Shown here piece by piece: positions 1 to 12,738 of a DNA stretch of 40,696 nucleotides. The first letter of the stretch is position 1. Each line of letters starts with the position of its first letter. The notes under the pieces are model-generated. The model had not been told where the DNA came from. It saw only the letters and a list, made by a program, of their open reading frames with translations, and made no database searches. The position numbers were made by a program, and so were the translations under genes. The stretch is from an uncultured Lachnospiraceae bacterium (GTDB taxonomy: Bacteria; Bacillota; Clostridia; Lachnospirales; Lachnospiraceae), in NCBI GenBank assembly GCA_946405185.1, contig CAMJGH010000015.1, positions 1 to 40,696 on the forward strand. Direction: 5' to 3'.

Positions 1-2034
<2,034 letters not shown>

Positions 2035-2054
2035 TCACGAAACGGAGGAAACAC

Positions 2055-5000
2055 ATGCCTGAACTGGAATCTGTCATGCTGGACGAAGAAGTCATGCAGG
2101 AGACAGCGGAAGGTGCGGAGGAAGAGACCGCATTGACCGACGAGATCCCCTATCTGCCCCCGCAGGCTTCCCGCACGCAGCCCGATAAGCCGGCTCCCGA
2201 GCCGCTCTCCTTCGACGCGATCCGTATCGGTCTGGCTTCGCCGGAGAAGGTCCGCGAATGGTCCCGCGGTGCGGTCACCAAGCCCGAGACCATCAACTAC
2301 CGTACGTTAAAGCCCGAGCGCGACGGCCTGTACTGCGAGCGCATTTTCGGACCGAGCAAGGACTGGGAATGCCACTGCGGCAAGTACAAGAAGATCCGCT
2401 TCAAGGGCGTCATCTGCGACCGCTGCGGCGTCGAGGTCACCAAGGCCTCGGTGCGCCGCGAGCGCATGGGCCACATCGAGCTGGCCGCGCCGGTCTCGCA
2501 CATCTGGTATTTCAAGGGTATCCCCAGCCGCATGGGCCTGATGCTTGACCTCACGCCCCGCCAGCTGGACCAGGTGCTCTACTTTGCCAGCTACATCGTG
2601 CTGGATCCGGGCGAGACCCCGCTGTTCTACAAGCAGGTGCTGAACGAGCGCGAATACCGTGAAGCCATCGAAGCCTACGGCGCCGGTTCGTTCCGCGCCG
2701 GCATGGGCGCCGAGAGCATCAAGGAGCTGCTGCACGCCATCGACCTGGACGCCGAGTCCGCCTCCATGCGCGAAGAGCTGGAGACCGCGAGCGCCCAGAA
2801 GAAGGCGAAGCTCGTCAAGCGCCTCGAAGTGGTGGAGAGCTTCCGCTCCTCCGGCAACAAGCCCGAGTGGATGATCATGGATGCCATCCCGGTGCTCCCG
2901 CCGGATCTGCGCCCCATGGTGCAGCTGGACGGCGGCCGTTTTGCCACCTCGGACATCAACGATCTGTACCGCCGCATCATCAACCGCAACAACCGTCTGG
3001 CCCGCCTGCTCGAACTCGGCGCGCCGGAGATCATCGTGCGCAATGAGAAGCGCATGCTGCAGGAAGCGGTGGACGCCCTCATCGACAACGGCCGCCGCGG
3101 CCGCGCCGTGACGGGCCCCGGCAACCGCGCTCTGAAATCCCTGTCCGATATGTTAAAGGGTAAGCAGGGCCGTTTCCGCCAGAACCTGCTGGGCAAGCGC
3201 GTGGACTATTCCGGCCGTTCCGTTATCGTGGTCGGTCCGGAACTCAAGATCTACCAGTGCGGCCTGCCCAAGGAGATGGCCATCGAGCTGTTCAAGCCCT
3301 TCGTCATGAAGGAACTGGTGCAGCGCGGCATCTCCCACAACGTCAAGAACGCCAAGAAGATGGTCGAGCGCATGCAGGATGAAGTCTGGGATGTCCTTGA
3401 GGACGTCATCAGCGAGCATCCGGTCATGCTCAACCGTGCGCCTACGCTGCACCGTCTGGGCATCCAGGCGTTCGAGCCCATCCTGGTCGAAGGCAAGGCC
3501 ATCAAGCTGCATCCGCTGGTCTGCACCGCCTTCAATGCCGACTTCGACGGCGACCAGATGGCCGTACACCTTCCGCTGTCCGTGGAAGCGCAGTCCGAGT
3601 GCCGCTTCATGCTGCTGTCCTCGAACAACCTGCTGAAGCCGTCGGACGGCGGCCCCGTGGCCGTGCCGTCGCAGGATATGGTCCTGGGCATCTACTACCT
3701 GACCATGCGCCGTTACGCGGACTACACCGGCACCGAGCGCGAGCAGGAGCCGGAGGCCGTCTTTGAGACCGAAGCCGAAGCCCTGGAGGCCTACCGCGCC
3801 TACCAGATCGCCAAGGCCGAGGGCAAGGCGAAGAAGATGACGCCGCTGGAGCGTTCCACCGTCATCCGCGTCAACGTCCAGCCGGAGCGCAACCGCTGGG
3901 TCATCTGCACCATGGAAGACCTGCTGGGCCACACCTTCGCCAACATGAACCAGGCCATCCTGGCGTATGAGAACGGCGTGATCAGCCTGCACCAGAAGAT
4001 CTACGTGGGCGTCAGCAAGGAGATGCCGGACGGCACCACCAGGCACGGCCGCATCGAGTGCACGCTGGGCCGCCTGCTCTTCAACGAGATCATCCCGCAG
4101 GATCTGGGCTTTGTCGACCGGTCCGTGCCGGGCAATGAACTGCTGCCGGAGATCGACTTCCACGTCGGCAAGAAGCAGCTGAAGTCCATCCTGCAGCACG
4201 TCATCAACATCCACGGCGCCACCCGCACCGCGGAAGTGCTCGATGCCGTCAAGTCCATGGGCTACAAGTACTCCACCCGCGCGGCCCTCACCGTTTCCAT
4301 TTCGGACATGGTGGTCCCGGCCCGCAAGGAGGAGATCATCGCCGAGGCGCAGGCCAAGGTGGACCTGACCGCCCGCAACTTCCGCCGCGGCCAGCTGACC
4401 GAGGACGAGCGCTACAAGGAAGTCATCGAAGTCTGGAAAGCCGCCGACCGCGAGCTGACCGAAGAGATGATCGCCGGCCTGGACAAGTACAACAACATCT
4501 TCATGATGGCGGACTCCGGCGCCCGCGGTTCCAACGAGCAGATCAAGCAGCTCGTCGGCATGCGCGGCCTGATGAACGATACCACCGGCCACACCATCGA
4601 ACTGCCGATCAAGTCCAACCTGCGTGAGGGTCTGGACGTTCTGGAATACTTCATCTCGGCCCACGGCGCCCGCAAGGGTATGTCCGATACGGCCCTGCGT
4701 ACCGCCGACTCCGGTTACCTGACCAGACGTCTGGTGGATGTCTCCCAGGATCTGATCGTGCGTGAAGTGGACTGCTGCGCCGATGCCATCCGCGAGGAAG
4801 GCGAATCCGCCATCCCGTACATGGAGATCTCGGCCTTTGCCGAAGGCAAGGACAACCAGGAAGTGATCGAGAGCCTGCAGGAGCGCATGACCGGCCGTTT
4901 CCTGGCCGAGACCGTCACGGATCCGGATACCGGCGAAGTGGTGCTGGCGGCCAACCACATGGTCACGCCGCACAAGGCCGCCGCGGTCATGAACGCGCTG

Positions 5001-6098
5001 GAGCGCGCCGGGCGCAAGTCCGTCAAGATCCGCACCGTCCTGTCCTGCCGCTCGCACGTGGGCGTCTGCGCCAAGTGCTACGGTTCCAACATGGCCACCG
5101 GACAGCCGGTGCAGGTGGGTGAGTCCATCGGCATCATCGCGGCCCAGTCCATCGGTGAGCCCGGCACACAGCTGACCATGCGTACGTTCCACACCGGCGG
5201 TGTCGCCGGCGGTGACACCGGCAACGGCGATATCACACAGGGTCTTCCCCGTGTCGAAGAGCTGTTCGAAGCCAGAAAGCCGAAGGGCCTGGCCATCGTG
5301 GCCGAGTTCGGCGGCCAGGTCACCAAACGCGACAGCCGCAAGAAGCGCGAAGTCGTGGTCACGGACAACGAGACCGGCAACTCCAAGGCCTATCTCATCC
5401 CGTACGGTTCCACCGTCAAGGTGAACGACGGCGATGTGATCGAAGCCGGCGACGAGCTGACCGAAGGTTCCGTCAACCCGCATGACCTCCTGAAGATCAA
5501 GGGCGTGCGCGCCGTGCAGGACTACATGCTGCGCGAAGTGCAGCGCGTCTACCGTCTGCAGGGCGTGGAGATCAACGACAAGCACATCGAAGTCATCGTG
5601 CGCCAGATGCTGAAGAAGGTGCGCGTGGAAGAGTCCGGTGATTCCACCGTGCTGCCGGGCACCACCATGGATGTCCTGGACTTCGAAGACATGAACAAAG
5701 CCCTCGAAGCGGAAGGCAAGGAGCCGGCCGCCGGCAAGCAGATCATGCTGGGCATCACGAAGGCGTCCCTCGCCACGGATTCGTTCCTGTCGGCGGCGTC
5801 CTTCCAGGAGACCACCAAAGTCCTCACCGAGGCCGCCATCAACGGCCGCGTGGACCATCTGATCGGCCTCAAGGAGAACGTCATCATCGGCAAGCTGATC
5901 CCGGCGGGCACCGGCATGAAGCGCTACCGCGACGTGCGCATCACGTCCGAGAACGACGTGCCGCGCGTGGTCGTCCCGGAGGAGGAACTGCCGGCCGCCG
6001 AGACGGCGGAAGCGGAAGCCGAAGCCCCTGCGGAGGCGGAGGCCGCCGTGGAGGAGATCACGGTGGAGGCGGAAGGGACCGTCGAAACGGAAGAGTAA
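2055..6098 (+). CDS. rpoC: DNA-directed RNA polymerase subunit beta'
   Basis: This is a 1347-residue RpoC. The start ATG is preceded by GGAGG at a spacing of 7. Visible landmarks are the N-terminal zinc-binding cysteines (CHCGKYKK and CDRCGVEV), the catalytic magnesium motif NADFDGD at residues 494-500, the second zinc site ([13 protein letters not shown]) and the trigger-loop region [22 protein letters not shown] (shown in part: the key residues are [12 protein letters not shown]). It is longer than the roughly 1200 residues usual for Bacillota. About 50 extra acidic and proline-rich residues precede the conserved [20 protein letters not shown] block, and an Ala/Glu-rich acidic tail of about 40 residues closes the protein. 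It is co-transcribed with rpoB. Only 10 bp separate its stop from the next gene, so read-through into gdpP is expected. Confidence 0.99.
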   Translation: MPELESVMLDEEVMQETAEGAEEETALTDEIPYLPPQASRTQPDKPAPEPLSFDAIRIGLASPEKVREWSRGAVTKPETINYRTLKPERDGLYCERIFGPSKDWECHCGKYKKIRFKGVICDRCGVEVTKASVRRERMGHIELAAPVSHIWYFKGIPSRMGLMLDLTPRQLDQVLYFASYIVLDPGETPLFYKQVLNEREYREAIEAYGAGSFRAGMGAESIKELLHAIDLDAESASMREELETASAQKKAKLVKRLEVVESFRSSGNKPEWMIMDAIPVLPPDLRPMVQLDGGRFATSDINDLYRRIINRNNRLARLLELGAPEIIVRNEKRMLQEAVDALIDNGRRGRAVTGPGNRALKSLSDMLKGKQGRFRQNLLGKRVDYSGRSVIVVGPELKIYQCGLPKEMAIELFKPFVMKELVQRGISHNVKNAKKMVERMQDEVWDVLEDVISEHPVMLNRAPTLHRLGIQAFEPILVEGKAIKLHPLVCTAFNADFDGDQMAVHLPLSVEAQSECRFMLLSSNNLLKPSDGGPVAVPSQDMVLGIYYLTMRRYADYTGTEREQEPEAVFETEAEALEAYRAYQIAKAEGKAKKMTPLERSTVIRVNVQPERNRWVICTMEDLLGHTFANMNQAILAYENGVISLHQKIYVGVSKEMPDGTTRHGRIECTLGRLLFNEIIPQDLGFVDRSVPGNELLPEIDFHVGKKQLKSILQHVINIHGATRTAEVLDAVKSMGYKYSTRAALTVSISDMVVPARKEEIIAEAQAKVDLTARNFRRGQLTEDERYKEVIEVWKAADRELTEEMIAGLDKYNNIFMMADSGARGSNEQIKQLVGMRGLMNDTTGHTIELPIKSNLREGLDVLEYFISAHGARKGMSDTALRTADSGYLTRRLVDVSQDLIVREVDCCADAIREEGESAIPYMEISAFAEGKDNQEVIESLQERMTGRFLAETVTDPDTGEVVLAANHMVTPHKAAAVMNALERAGRKSVKIRTVLSCRSHVGVCAKCYGSNMATGQPVQVGESIGIIAAQSIGEPGTQLTMRTFHTGGVAGGDTGNGDITQGLPRVEELFEARKPKGLAIVAEFGGQVTKRDSRKKREVVVTDNETGNSKAYLIPYGSTVKVNDGDVIEAGDELTEGSVNPHDLLKIKGVRAVQDYMLREVQRVYRLQGVEINDKHIEVIVRQMLKKVRVEESGDSTVLPGTTMDVLDFEDMNKALEAEGKEPAAGKQIMLGITKASLATDSFLSAASFQETTKVLTEAAINGRVDHLIGLKENVIIGKLIPAGTGMKRYRDVRITSENDVPRVVVPEEELPAAETAEAEAEAPAEAEAAVEEITVEAEGTVETEE

Positions 6099-6108
6099 AC
6101 AAAGAGAG

Positions 6109-8154
6109 ATGAAAGACGGGAACAGGCACATCAACGTCTACATGCGCTGGCCGTTCGTGATCGCGGTGATCGCGGCGGCCGGGTTTGGGGCGGTCTGCGG
6201 ACTGGCCTTTGTTTCCCGTGCGGCCTCGGTGGCGGCGGCAGCCGCCACGGCCGGGGCTCTCATACTGGCGTCGGCGCTGTGCTATGCGGCCTACCGGCGC
6301 GGCATCAAACGGGATCTCGTCTCGTTTGCCTCGGACTATGCGCAGGTGCAGAAGCGCCTGCTGCGGGAGATGCACATCCCGTATGCCCTGGCGGACGCAG
6401 ACGGGGTCCTGCTTTGGCGCAACGAATGCTTTGCCGAAACGGTGCCGGCGTCCGCCGTCGGCCGCCCGCTGTCGGCGGTCTTTGCGGAGCTGGAGCCGAA
6501 GGCCTTCCCCCGCGGGGAAGCGCCGGTCTGGCTCCGGCTGTCACAGGGGGAGATGACCATGCGCGCGGAGATCCGCCGCGTGTATGTGTCCGGCGTCTTA
6601 AAGGACATCCTGCCGGACAAGTCCGGGTCCACCCTGGCCATGTACGCCATCTACCTGACGGACGAAACGGAACTGATCAGCCTGCAGCGCCGGTACGCGC
6701 AGGAGAAGCCCGTCGTGGCGCTCATCTACCTGGACAACTATGACGAAGTCTTTGCGGGCATCGAGGAGGTGCGGCGGTCGCTGCTGCTGGCCCTCATCGA
6801 CCGCAAGATCAACAAGTACATCGGCTCCATGGGCGGCGTGGTCCGGAAGCTGGAGAAGGATAAGTACATCGCCTTCATCAACCGGGGGAACCTGACCACC
6901 ATGCAGGAGCAGAAGTTCAGCCTGCTCGAGGATGTCAAGACCGTCAACATCGGCAACGATCTGGCGGCCACCATCAGCATCGGCCTGGGCTTCGGCGCGG
7001 AGGATTACCGCGCGGACTACGACCTGGCGCGCACGGCCATCGATATGGCGCTGGCCCGCGGCGGTGACCAGGCCGTCATGAAAGAGAACGATACCATCAC
7101 GTATTTCGGCGGCAAGACGCGCAGCATCGAGAAGAACACGCGCGTCAAGGCCCGCGTCAAGGCGCAGGCCCTCCGGGAACTCATCGAGGGCAGCAGCCGC
7201 GTGGTGATCATGGGCCATCAGATCAGCGATGTGGACTGCATCGGTGCGGCCGTCGGCGTCTACCGCGCGGCCCGGTATTCCGGCAAGCGCGCCTACATCG
7301 TGCTGAACACGGTGAGCTCGTCCATCCAGCCGCTCGTCGAGCGCTTTGCGGAGAACCCGGACTACGAGCAGGATCTGTTCGTGAAGGGTGACAAAGCGAA
7401 AGATCTGATGGATGCCGAGACCGTGCTGGTGGTCGTGGACGTCAACCGTCCCAGCTACACGGAGTGCCCGGAGCTGTTCGGCCTGGCCGGCAGCACCGTG
7501 GTCATCGACCATCACCGGCAGACGCGCGAAGTCATCGAGAACCCCACGCTGGGGTATGTGGAGCCGTACGCGTCGTCCGCGTGCGAGATGGTGGCGGAGA
7601 TCCTGCAGTACTACGGCGAGAACGTCCGCCTGAAACCGCTGGATGCGGACGCCATCTACGCCGGCCTGGTCATCGATACCAACAACTTCATGAACAAGAC
7701 CGGCATCCGCACCTTCGAGGCCGCGGCCTTCCTGCGCCGCAACGGCGCGGACATGGTGCGCGTGCGCAAGCTCTTCCGCGAGGACATGGACGATTACATG
7801 GCCAAGGCGGAGGCGGTGCGCAGCGCCGAGCTGTTTGAGGATGCGTTTGCCATCAGCCGGTGCGGGGAGAACACGGGCCTGGAGAATCCGACCATCATCG
7901 CCGCACAGGCGGCCAATGACCTGCTCTCGATCCGCGGCGTGAAAGCGTCGTTCGTGCTCTCGAAGCTGGGGAACAAAGTCTATATCTCGGCGCGCTCCAT
8001 CGACGAGGTGAACGTCCAGGTGATCATGGAGAAACTGGGCGGCGGCGGCCACATGACCATCGCCGGGGCCCAGGTGGAAGGAGCCACCGTGGACGAAGTG
8101 ACCGAGCGTCTCAAGGAGATCCTGCGCCGCATGCGGGAAAACCGCGAACTGTGA
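6109..8154 (+). CDS. gdpP: Cyclic-di-AMP phosphodiesterase, GGDEF-DHH-DHHA1 membrane protein
   Basis: This 681-residue protein has the GdpP/YybT architecture. Two N-terminal membrane segments lie at about residues 13-35 and 38-60, followed by a PAS-like region (about 80-185) and a degenerate GGDEF domain (about 190-330). The catalytic half is a DHH domain with the metal motif [11 protein letters not shown] near residue 368 and D467-H468-H469, then a DHHA1 domain with GGGGH at 644-648. GdpP proteins hydrolyse c-di-AMP to pApA and so control potassium and cell-wall homeostasis. The divergent GGDEF motif is normal for the family and is not expected to make c-di-GMP. The start has only a weak purine-rich ribosome binding site; an alternative ATG lies 33 bp downstream. 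rplI and dnaB follow, the conserved gdpP-rplI-dnaB order of Bacillota. Confidence 0.96.
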   Translation: MKDGNRHINVYMRWPFVIAVIAAAGFGAVCGLAFVSRAASVAAAAATAGALILASALCYAAYRRGIKRDLVSFASDYAQVQKRLLREMHIPYALADADGVLLWRNECFAETVPASAVGRPLSAVFAELEPKAFPRGEAPVWLRLSQGEMTMRAEIRRVYVSGVLKDILPDKSGSTLAMYAIYLTDETELISLQRRYAQEKPVVALIYLDNYDEVFAGIEEVRRSLLLALIDRKINKYIGSMGGVVRKLEKDKYIAFINRGNLTTMQEQKFSLLEDVKTVNIGNDLAATISIGLGFGAEDYRADYDLARTAIDMALARGGDQAVMKENDTITYFGGKTRSIEKNTRVKARVKAQALRELIEGSSRVVIMGHQISDVDCIGAAVGVYRAARYSGKRAYIVLNTVSSSIQPLVERFAENPDYEQDLFVKGDKAKDLMDAETVLVVVDVNRPSYTECPELFGLAGSTVVIDHHRQTREVIENPTLGYVEPYASSACEMVAEILQYYGENVRLKPLDADAIYAGLVIDTNNFMNKTGIRTFEAAAFLRRNGADMVRVRKLFREDMDDYMAKAEAVRSAELFEDAFAISRCGENTGLENPTIIAAQAANDLLSIRGVKASFVLSKLGNKVYISARSIDEVNVQVIMEKLGGGGHMTIAGAQVEGATVDEVTERLKEILRRMRENREL

Positions 8155-8173
8155 CCGTGCAAGGAGGAAAGCT

Positions 8174-8620
8174 ATGGATGTGATCCTGTTAGCGGATGTG
8201 AAAGCACTGGGAAAGAAGGGCGACAAGGTGTCCGTGTCGGACGGCTACGCCCGCAACTTCCTTTTGAAAAAGAAACTGGGTATTGAAGCCACCGCCGGGA
8301 ACCTCAACGACCTCAAACTGAAGCAGGCCAACGATGCCAAGGTGGAAGCCGGCAAGATCGCCGACGCGAAGCGCCTGTCCGAGGAGCTCAAGGACAAGGC
8401 CGTCACCCTGACCATCCGCGCCGGCGAGGGCGGCAAGCTCTTCGGCTCCGTTTCCGCCAAGGAGATCGCCGAGGCCGCCAAGGCGCAGCTGGGCATCGAA
8501 CTGGACCGCAAGAAGATGGTCCTGGCGGAACCCATCAAGGCGCTCGGCACCTACGAAGTACCTGTCAAGCTCTACCGCGACGTGAACGGAACGCTGATCG
8601 TCAAAGTGACCGAACAGTAA
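8174..8620 (+). CDS. rplI: 50S ribosomal protein L9
   Basis: This 148-residue protein matches bacterial L9 in length and sequence. The N-terminal rRNA-binding domain carries the family signature ([17 protein letters not shown], then [16 protein letters not shown]). A charged connecting helix follows at about residues 45-75. The C-terminal domain includes the segment [19 protein letters not shown]9 binds 23S rRNA at the base of the L1 stalk and helps maintain reading frame. The ATG is preceded by AGGAGG at a spacing of 6, consistent with high expression. It lies 19 bp after gdpP and 22 bp before dnaB, so all three probably share a transcript. Confidence 0.99.
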   Translation: MDVILLADVKALGKKGDKVSVSDGYARNFLLKKKLGIEATAGNLNDLKLKQANDAKVEAGKIADAKRLSEELKDKAVTLTIRAGEGGKLFGSVSAKEIAEAAKAQLGIELDRKKMVLAEPIKALGTYEVPVKLYRDVNGTLIVKVTEQ

Positions 8621-8642
8621 CCGCAGGCGGAGGGCAGACAGG

Positions 8643-9983
8643 ATGGAAGAGACACTCCTCAAGCGCGTGCTTCCGAACAGTCCGGAAGCCGAACAGGCAG
8701 TGCTCGGGTCCATGCTGCTGGACCGTGAGGCCATTACGGCCGCGGCCGGGATCCTGCACGGCGACGATTTCTACAACCGCCAGTACGGCCTGATCTTTGA
8801 GGCCATGGTGGATCTCAACAACGAAGGGGCGGCGGCGGACGATCCGGTGGCCCTTCAGGACCGCCTGCGCGCCATGGATGCGCCGCCGGAGGTCAGTGAC
8901 CCCGCCTTCCTGCGGGATCTGATCCGCGGGGTGCCCACCTCTGCCAACATCACACACTACGCCGGCATCGTCTATGAGAAGGCCCTGTCGCGCAAGCTCA
9001 TCCACACCATGGAGAGCCTCGCCAACGACTGCTACCTGGGCCACGAGTCCATGGAGGACATCCTGGGCAAGACGGAGGACCAGGTCTTCCGCCTGCTGGA
9101 CGGCCGCAAGACGTCGGAGTTCGAGACCATCGACGAGACGGTCCTGAAGGTCATCAAGAAGATCGAGACGGCCTCCCGCAACCACTCGAGCGTGACCGGC
9201 ATCTCCACCGGCTTTTACGATGTGGACCGCATGATGAGCGGCCTGCAGCCGTCGGATCTGATCATCCTCGCGGCACGCCCGTCCATGGGCAAGACCGCGT
9301 TCGCGCTGAACCTGGCGCAGCACATCGCGGTGCATTCCCATGTGCCCACCGCCATCTTCTCGCTGGAAATGAGCCGCCAGCAGCTGGTCTCGCGTCTGAT
9401 CTCGCAGGAGTCGCAGATCGACGGCCAGTCGCTGCGTACCGGCCGCCTGGAAGAGCGGGACTGGGACCGCCTGGTGGAGAGCTCCGGCGTGGTGGCCAGC
9501 GCCAATCTGATCATCGACGACACGCCCGGCGCCACGGTGTCGGAGGTGCGGACCGCGTGCCGCAAGTACAAGCTGGAATACGGCCTGCAGCTGGTCATCA
9601 TCGACTACCTGCAGCTGATGAGCGGCGGCAAGAACGTGGAGAGCCGCCAGCAGGAGGTCTCCAAGATCTCCCGTGAGCTCAAAGCCCTGGCCCGTGAGCT
9701 CAACGTCCCCATCATCGCGCTGTCCCAGCTGGCCCGCGGCTGCGAACTGCGGCAGGACCACCGGCCCATGCTCTCGGACCTGCGTGAATCCGGCTCCATC
9801 GAGCAGGACGCCGACGTGGTCATGTTCCTGTACCGCGACGAGTACTACAACAAGGCGGATCCGGATGTCAAAGGGAAGGCGGAGCTGATCATCGCCAAAC
9901 AGAGAAACGGCCCTACGGGCACGGTGGATCTGGTCTGGCGCTCGGAATACGCGCAGTTCAAGAGCGTGGAGAGAAGACCGTAA
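8643..9983 (+). CDS. dnaB: Replicative DNA helicase DnaB
   Basis: This is a 446-residue DnaB-family helicase of normal length. The N-terminal domain (about residues 1-110) contains the typical opening PNSPEAEQAVLGSMLLD. After a linker, the RecA-like domain carries Walker A (ARPSMGKT, residues 211-218), Walker B (LVIIDYLQLM), and the family segments FSLEMSRQQL and LSQLARG with the following DLRESGSIEQDADVV block. The hexameric ring unwinds DNA ahead of the replication fork and interacts with DnaG primase. No intein is present, although DnaB is a common intein host. A GC-rich hairpin follows the stop codon. Confidence 0.99.
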   Translation: MEETLLKRVLPNSPEAEQAVLGSMLLDREAITAAAGILHGDDFYNRQYGLIFEAMVDLNNEGAAADDPVALQDRLRAMDAPPEVSDPAFLRDLIRGVPTSANITHYAGIVYEKALSRKLIHTMESLANDCYLGHESMEDILGKTEDQVFRLLDGRKTSEFETIDETVLKVIKKIETASRNHSSVTGISTGFYDVDRMMSGLQPSDLIILAARPSMGKTAFALNLAQHIAVHSHVPTAIFSLEMSRQQLVSRLISQESQIDGQSLRTGRLEERDWDRLVESSGVVASANLIIDDTPGATVSEVRTACRKYKLEYGLQLVIIDYLQLMSGGKNVESRQQEVSKISRELKALARELNVPIIALSQLARGCELRQDHRPMLSDLRESGSIEQDADVVMFLYRDEYYNKADPDVKGKAELIIAKQRNGPTGTVDLVWRSEYAQFKSVERRP

Positions 9984-9988
9984 AACGC

Positions 9989-10019
9989 GGGGGGAGTGGC
10001 CGTTCGGACACTCCCCCTT
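9989..10019 (+). terminator. Possible weak terminator hairpin after dnaB
   Basis: Five bases after the dnaB stop, GGGGGAGTG pairs with CACTCCCCC across a loop of about 10 bases. The stem is strong but only two T residues follow, so this may be an attenuating or mRNA-stabilising hairpin rather than a full intrinsic terminator. Confidence 0.45.
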
Positions 10020-10050
10020 CCGATAGACACGAAAAGGATACGACAAAGGC

Positions 10051-12603
10051 ATGAAGAAGATCGGCCGTTGGATCGGTATATGGCTGGCCATACTCGTGAT
10101 CGGCATCGCGGGTTTTTTGATCGTGCCGCGGATCGGCCGCCAGACGTCGGGCAAAGCCGTCACCAGCATGGAGACGGCCACGCTGCCGGTCATCTGCACC
10201 AACTGGAACGGCCTGCGAGTGAACACTCTCTGGGGGTACACGGGGCCGGTGGAGACGTCCTACCTGCGCGGGCTCATCACGCCCGTCAACGCGGACCGCA
10301 CCCTGCAGCTGGTACTTTACACCTACGGTGAGGAGATCACGCGCTTTTCCTACGCGCTGTACTCGCTGGACGGCGGCGACTACCTGGAAGAAAAGGAAGT
10401 GCCGGTGCCGGCCGCCGGGAACGACAAGACCATCGACCTGCGCCTGACCGCGCTCATGAACCCGGGGACCGAATACCAGCTGATCGTGACGCTGGACACG
10501 GCGCACCATCAGAACGTCCACTACTACACCCGCGTGATCAGCGAGGAGGGGACGGCGGCCCGGGAACTGGCGGATTTTGCGGAGGCCTTCTCGCACGCCA
10601 CGTTTGACCGCGAGGCGGCGCGTGAGGTCATCGTCCCCTACATGCAGCCGGACGAGAACGCGCTGAACGATTCGTACGCCGAAGTGAGCCTGCGCTCCTC
10701 CTTCCGCATGGTCACCTGGGGGGACCTGCAGATGGCCCGGAGCGGCAGCGACGGCGTGATGCAGATCACGGACATCACCCCCACGCAGGTGTCGCTGCGG
10801 CTGGAGTACACGGCCGCCGGCGTCACGGCCACGGAGCAGGTGGTGACGTTCCAGGTGAAGGAATCCTTCATCCTGCGCATGCGCGATGAGCGCGCCTACG
10901 TGCTTTCGTACGAGCGCAAGGCCGCGCAGCCGTTCTCCGGCACACAGGCGAGCGTGCGCGAGGGGACGCTGTGGTTCGGCATCATCCCCGAAGGGTCGGT
11001 CAGCCTGATGGCGGACTCACAGGAAGACAACATGGTCTTCCTCTGCCAGGACGCGCTCTGGAGCTACGACGGGACGCGCAACGAGATGACCAGACTCTTC
11101 TCCTGGCGCGAGGCGGCGGCGGACATGCGCAATGACTGCCCCGCGCACACCATGCAGATCTGCCGGGTGAGCGACGAGGGGGATGTGTGGTTCGTGGTCA
11201 TGGGCTACATGAACCGCGGGCCGCACGAGGGGCGCGTGGGCGCTTCCGTGATGCGCTACACGCGGGAGACCAATGCCCTGCGCGAGCTCTATTTCCTGCC
11301 GATGACCTGCTCCTATGAGGTGATGAGCGAGCAGTTCACGCTGCTCTCAGCCGCCAACGAGGACAACATCTGCTACGTGATGGTGGGCAACGTCATCTAC
11401 GCGCTGGATCTGGACGGCGGCGAAGTGCAGGAAGTCACCGGCGACGTGCTCACTGATACGGCCCGTCAGAGCGGCGATGTCATCGCCTGGGAGGAGCGCC
11501 CCGCGGGCAGCGACCTGGCGGACAGCATCGTCCTGCTCAACATGAAGACCGGCGACATCAACCGCGTGAGCGCGGAGAGCACGGATTTCCTCAGCCTCGA
11601 GGGCTTCATGGGGGGCGATATGGTCTACGGCGTGGGCCGCAAGGAGGAAGTCATCCGCGAGGCGGGCAGCATCCGCAGCATCCCGTACTACGCGGTGCGC
11701 CTGCTGGACACCGAAACGCTGGAACAGACGGCGGACTATCAGCGGCCGCCGTACCGCGTGCTGTATCTGACTATCGGCGAGACGCGCATCCTGCTGGAGC
11801 GCGTGAAGCTGGAGGCGGACGGTTCCATCACGCCCGCGCCGGAAGACGCGCTGATCCTGAACAACCCCGAAAAGAAACTGGGCGCCCTGCGGTATTCGCA
11901 GGACGATGAACTGAAGAAAGTCTGGACGCTCATCCTGCCGGAATCGGCGCGGAAGGAACTGCAGTTCACGAGCGTCCGCCCGTCGTTCGAGACGGACGCA
12001 GACGGGAAGACGGCGGCGCCGGTCACCATCGACCTGCCGCACATGGACCCGGCGGCGGACGGCCGGTATTACGTGTACGCGCTGGGCGAGGTGGTCACGG
12101 TGACGGATTACCTGCCGGATGCCATCCAGGCGGCGTTTGATGCCTGGGGGGCCGTGTACGATGCCCGCCGCACCCTCTACTGGGACCGCGACACGCGCGC
12201 GCTGTCCAAGAACCTGGTCATCCCGGCGGCCTCCCCCGAGGCCGGAAGCGCCCTCGAAGCGGCGCTGGGCATCCTGGCCTTCGATGAAGGCACGTCCCTT
12301 CCCAATCTGGCCGGCAGCCTCGCCCGCGGCACCTCCCCGGGCGATATCCTCGCGGCCGTCTTCGGCAGCCGCGTGCGGGTGCTCTACGGCTGCACGCCCG
12401 GCCAGATGTACTACTGGCTGAACAAAGACCAGCCGGTCCTGGCCGTCACCGGCGATGACGACGCGCTGATCCTGTGCGGCTATACCACGAACACCGTGAA
12501 AGTCTGCTTCCCCCTCACCGGCGAGGTGCAGGAGTGGAGCAGCGCCGATGCAGAATCGTTCTTTGAGGCCGCCGGAAGCCGGTTCCTGGTGATCGAGCCG
12601 TAA
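10051..12603 (+). CDS. Membrane-anchored extracytoplasmic protein, propeller-like middle and C39-peptidase-like C-terminus
   Basis: This 850-residue protein has a short basic N-terminus and one hydrophobic segment (about residues 8-28, WIGIWLAILVIGIAGFLIV), so most of it should lie outside the membrane. The middle (about 310-650) has repeating short strands with patterns such as DALWSYDG, VIYALDLDGGEVQEV and DMVYGVGRKEE, suggestive of a beta-propeller. The last 120 or so residues resemble the C39-like papain-fold domains of clostridial surface proteins, around C781 in YGCTPGQMYYWLNK and the following LILCGYTTNTVKV. I do not see the expected catalytic Cys at the start of the first helix (the segment reads EAALGILAFDEG), so the domain is probably not an active peptidase. 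No specific function can be assigned. It sits 67 bp after dnaB. The ribosome binding site is weak. Confidence 0.8.
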   Translation: MKKIGRWIGIWLAILVIGIAGFLIVPRIGRQTSGKAVTSMETATLPVICTNWNGLRVNTLWGYTGPVETSYLRGLITPVNADRTLQLVLYTYGEEITRFSYALYSLDGGDYLEEKEVPVPAAGNDKTIDLRLTALMNPGTEYQLIVTLDTAHHQNVHYYTRVISEEGTAARELADFAEAFSHATFDREAAREVIVPYMQPDENALNDSYAEVSLRSSFRMVTWGDLQMARSGSDGVMQITDITPTQVSLRLEYTAAGVTATEQVVTFQVKESFILRMRDERAYVLSYERKAAQPFSGTQASVREGTLWFGIIPEGSVSLMADSQEDNMVFLCQDALWSYDGTRNEMTRLFSWREAAADMRNDCPAHTMQICRVSDEGDVWFVVMGYMNRGPHEGRVGASVMRYTRETNALRELYFLPMTCSYEVMSEQFTLLSAANEDNICYVMVGNVIYALDLDGGEVQEVTGDVLTDTARQSGDVIAWEERPAGSDLADSIVLLNMKTGDINRVSAESTDFLSLEGFMGGDMVYGVGRKEEVIREAGSIRSIPYYAVRLLDTETLEQTADYQRPPYRVLYLTIGETRILLERVKLEADGSITPAPEDALILNNPEKKLGALRYSQDDELKKVWTLILPESARKELQFTSVRPSFETDADGKTAAPVTIDLPHMDPAADGRYYVYALGEVVTVTDYLPDAIQAAFDAWGAVYDARRTLYWDRDTRALSKNLVIPAASPEAGSALEAALGILAFDEGTSLPNLAGSLARGTSPGDILAAVFGSRVRVLYGCTPGQMYYWLNKDQPVLAVTGDDDALILCGYTTNTVKVCFPLTGEVQEWSSADAESFFEAAGSRFLVIEP

Positions 12604-12657
12604 CGGGGAGCGTGCTTCTCTTTAAGGCGATTTAATTAATCTTTTCTTTTTTATGAA

Positions 12658-12686
12658 TTGCTCTTTCGGGCCGTCTCTGGTATGCT
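12658..12686 (+). promoter_or_regulatory. SigA-like promoter of the PfkB kinase gene
   Basis: A -35 element TTGCTC (12658-12663) and a -10 element TATGCT (12681-12686) are separated by exactly 17 bp. A TGG directly before the -10 gives an extended -10. It lies about 50 bp upstream of the start codon, in an AT-rich gap after the preceding gene. Confidence 0.6.
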
Positions 12687-12704
12687 GATATCAGAGGACG
12701 GCCC
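12668..12704. repeat. Inverted repeat over the kinase promoter
   Basis: GGGCCGTCTCTG (12668-12679) is the reverse complement of CAGAGGACGGCCC (12692-12704) apart from one extra base. The 12-base loop contains the -10 element, so the two arms flank it. This placement suggests an operator rather than a terminator, because only the right arm would be transcribed. Confidence 0.5.
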
Positions 12705-12738
12705 GCTTTCTGACCGTCCGGAACAGGAGGAGAAGTGT

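Noticed and set aside
3153-6134. 993-codon open frame on the - strand opposite rpoC
   Set aside because: It is an antisense shadow of rpoC caused by high GC and lack of stops; its His/Asp/Val-rich translation has no domain and no ribosome binding site.
8643-9983. Possible intein in DnaB
   Set aside because: The protein is 446 residues with uninterrupted Walker A and B motifs.
8601-10241. 546-codon frame opposite dnaB
   Set aside because: It covers dnaB in antisense and runs past both its ends; no family features.
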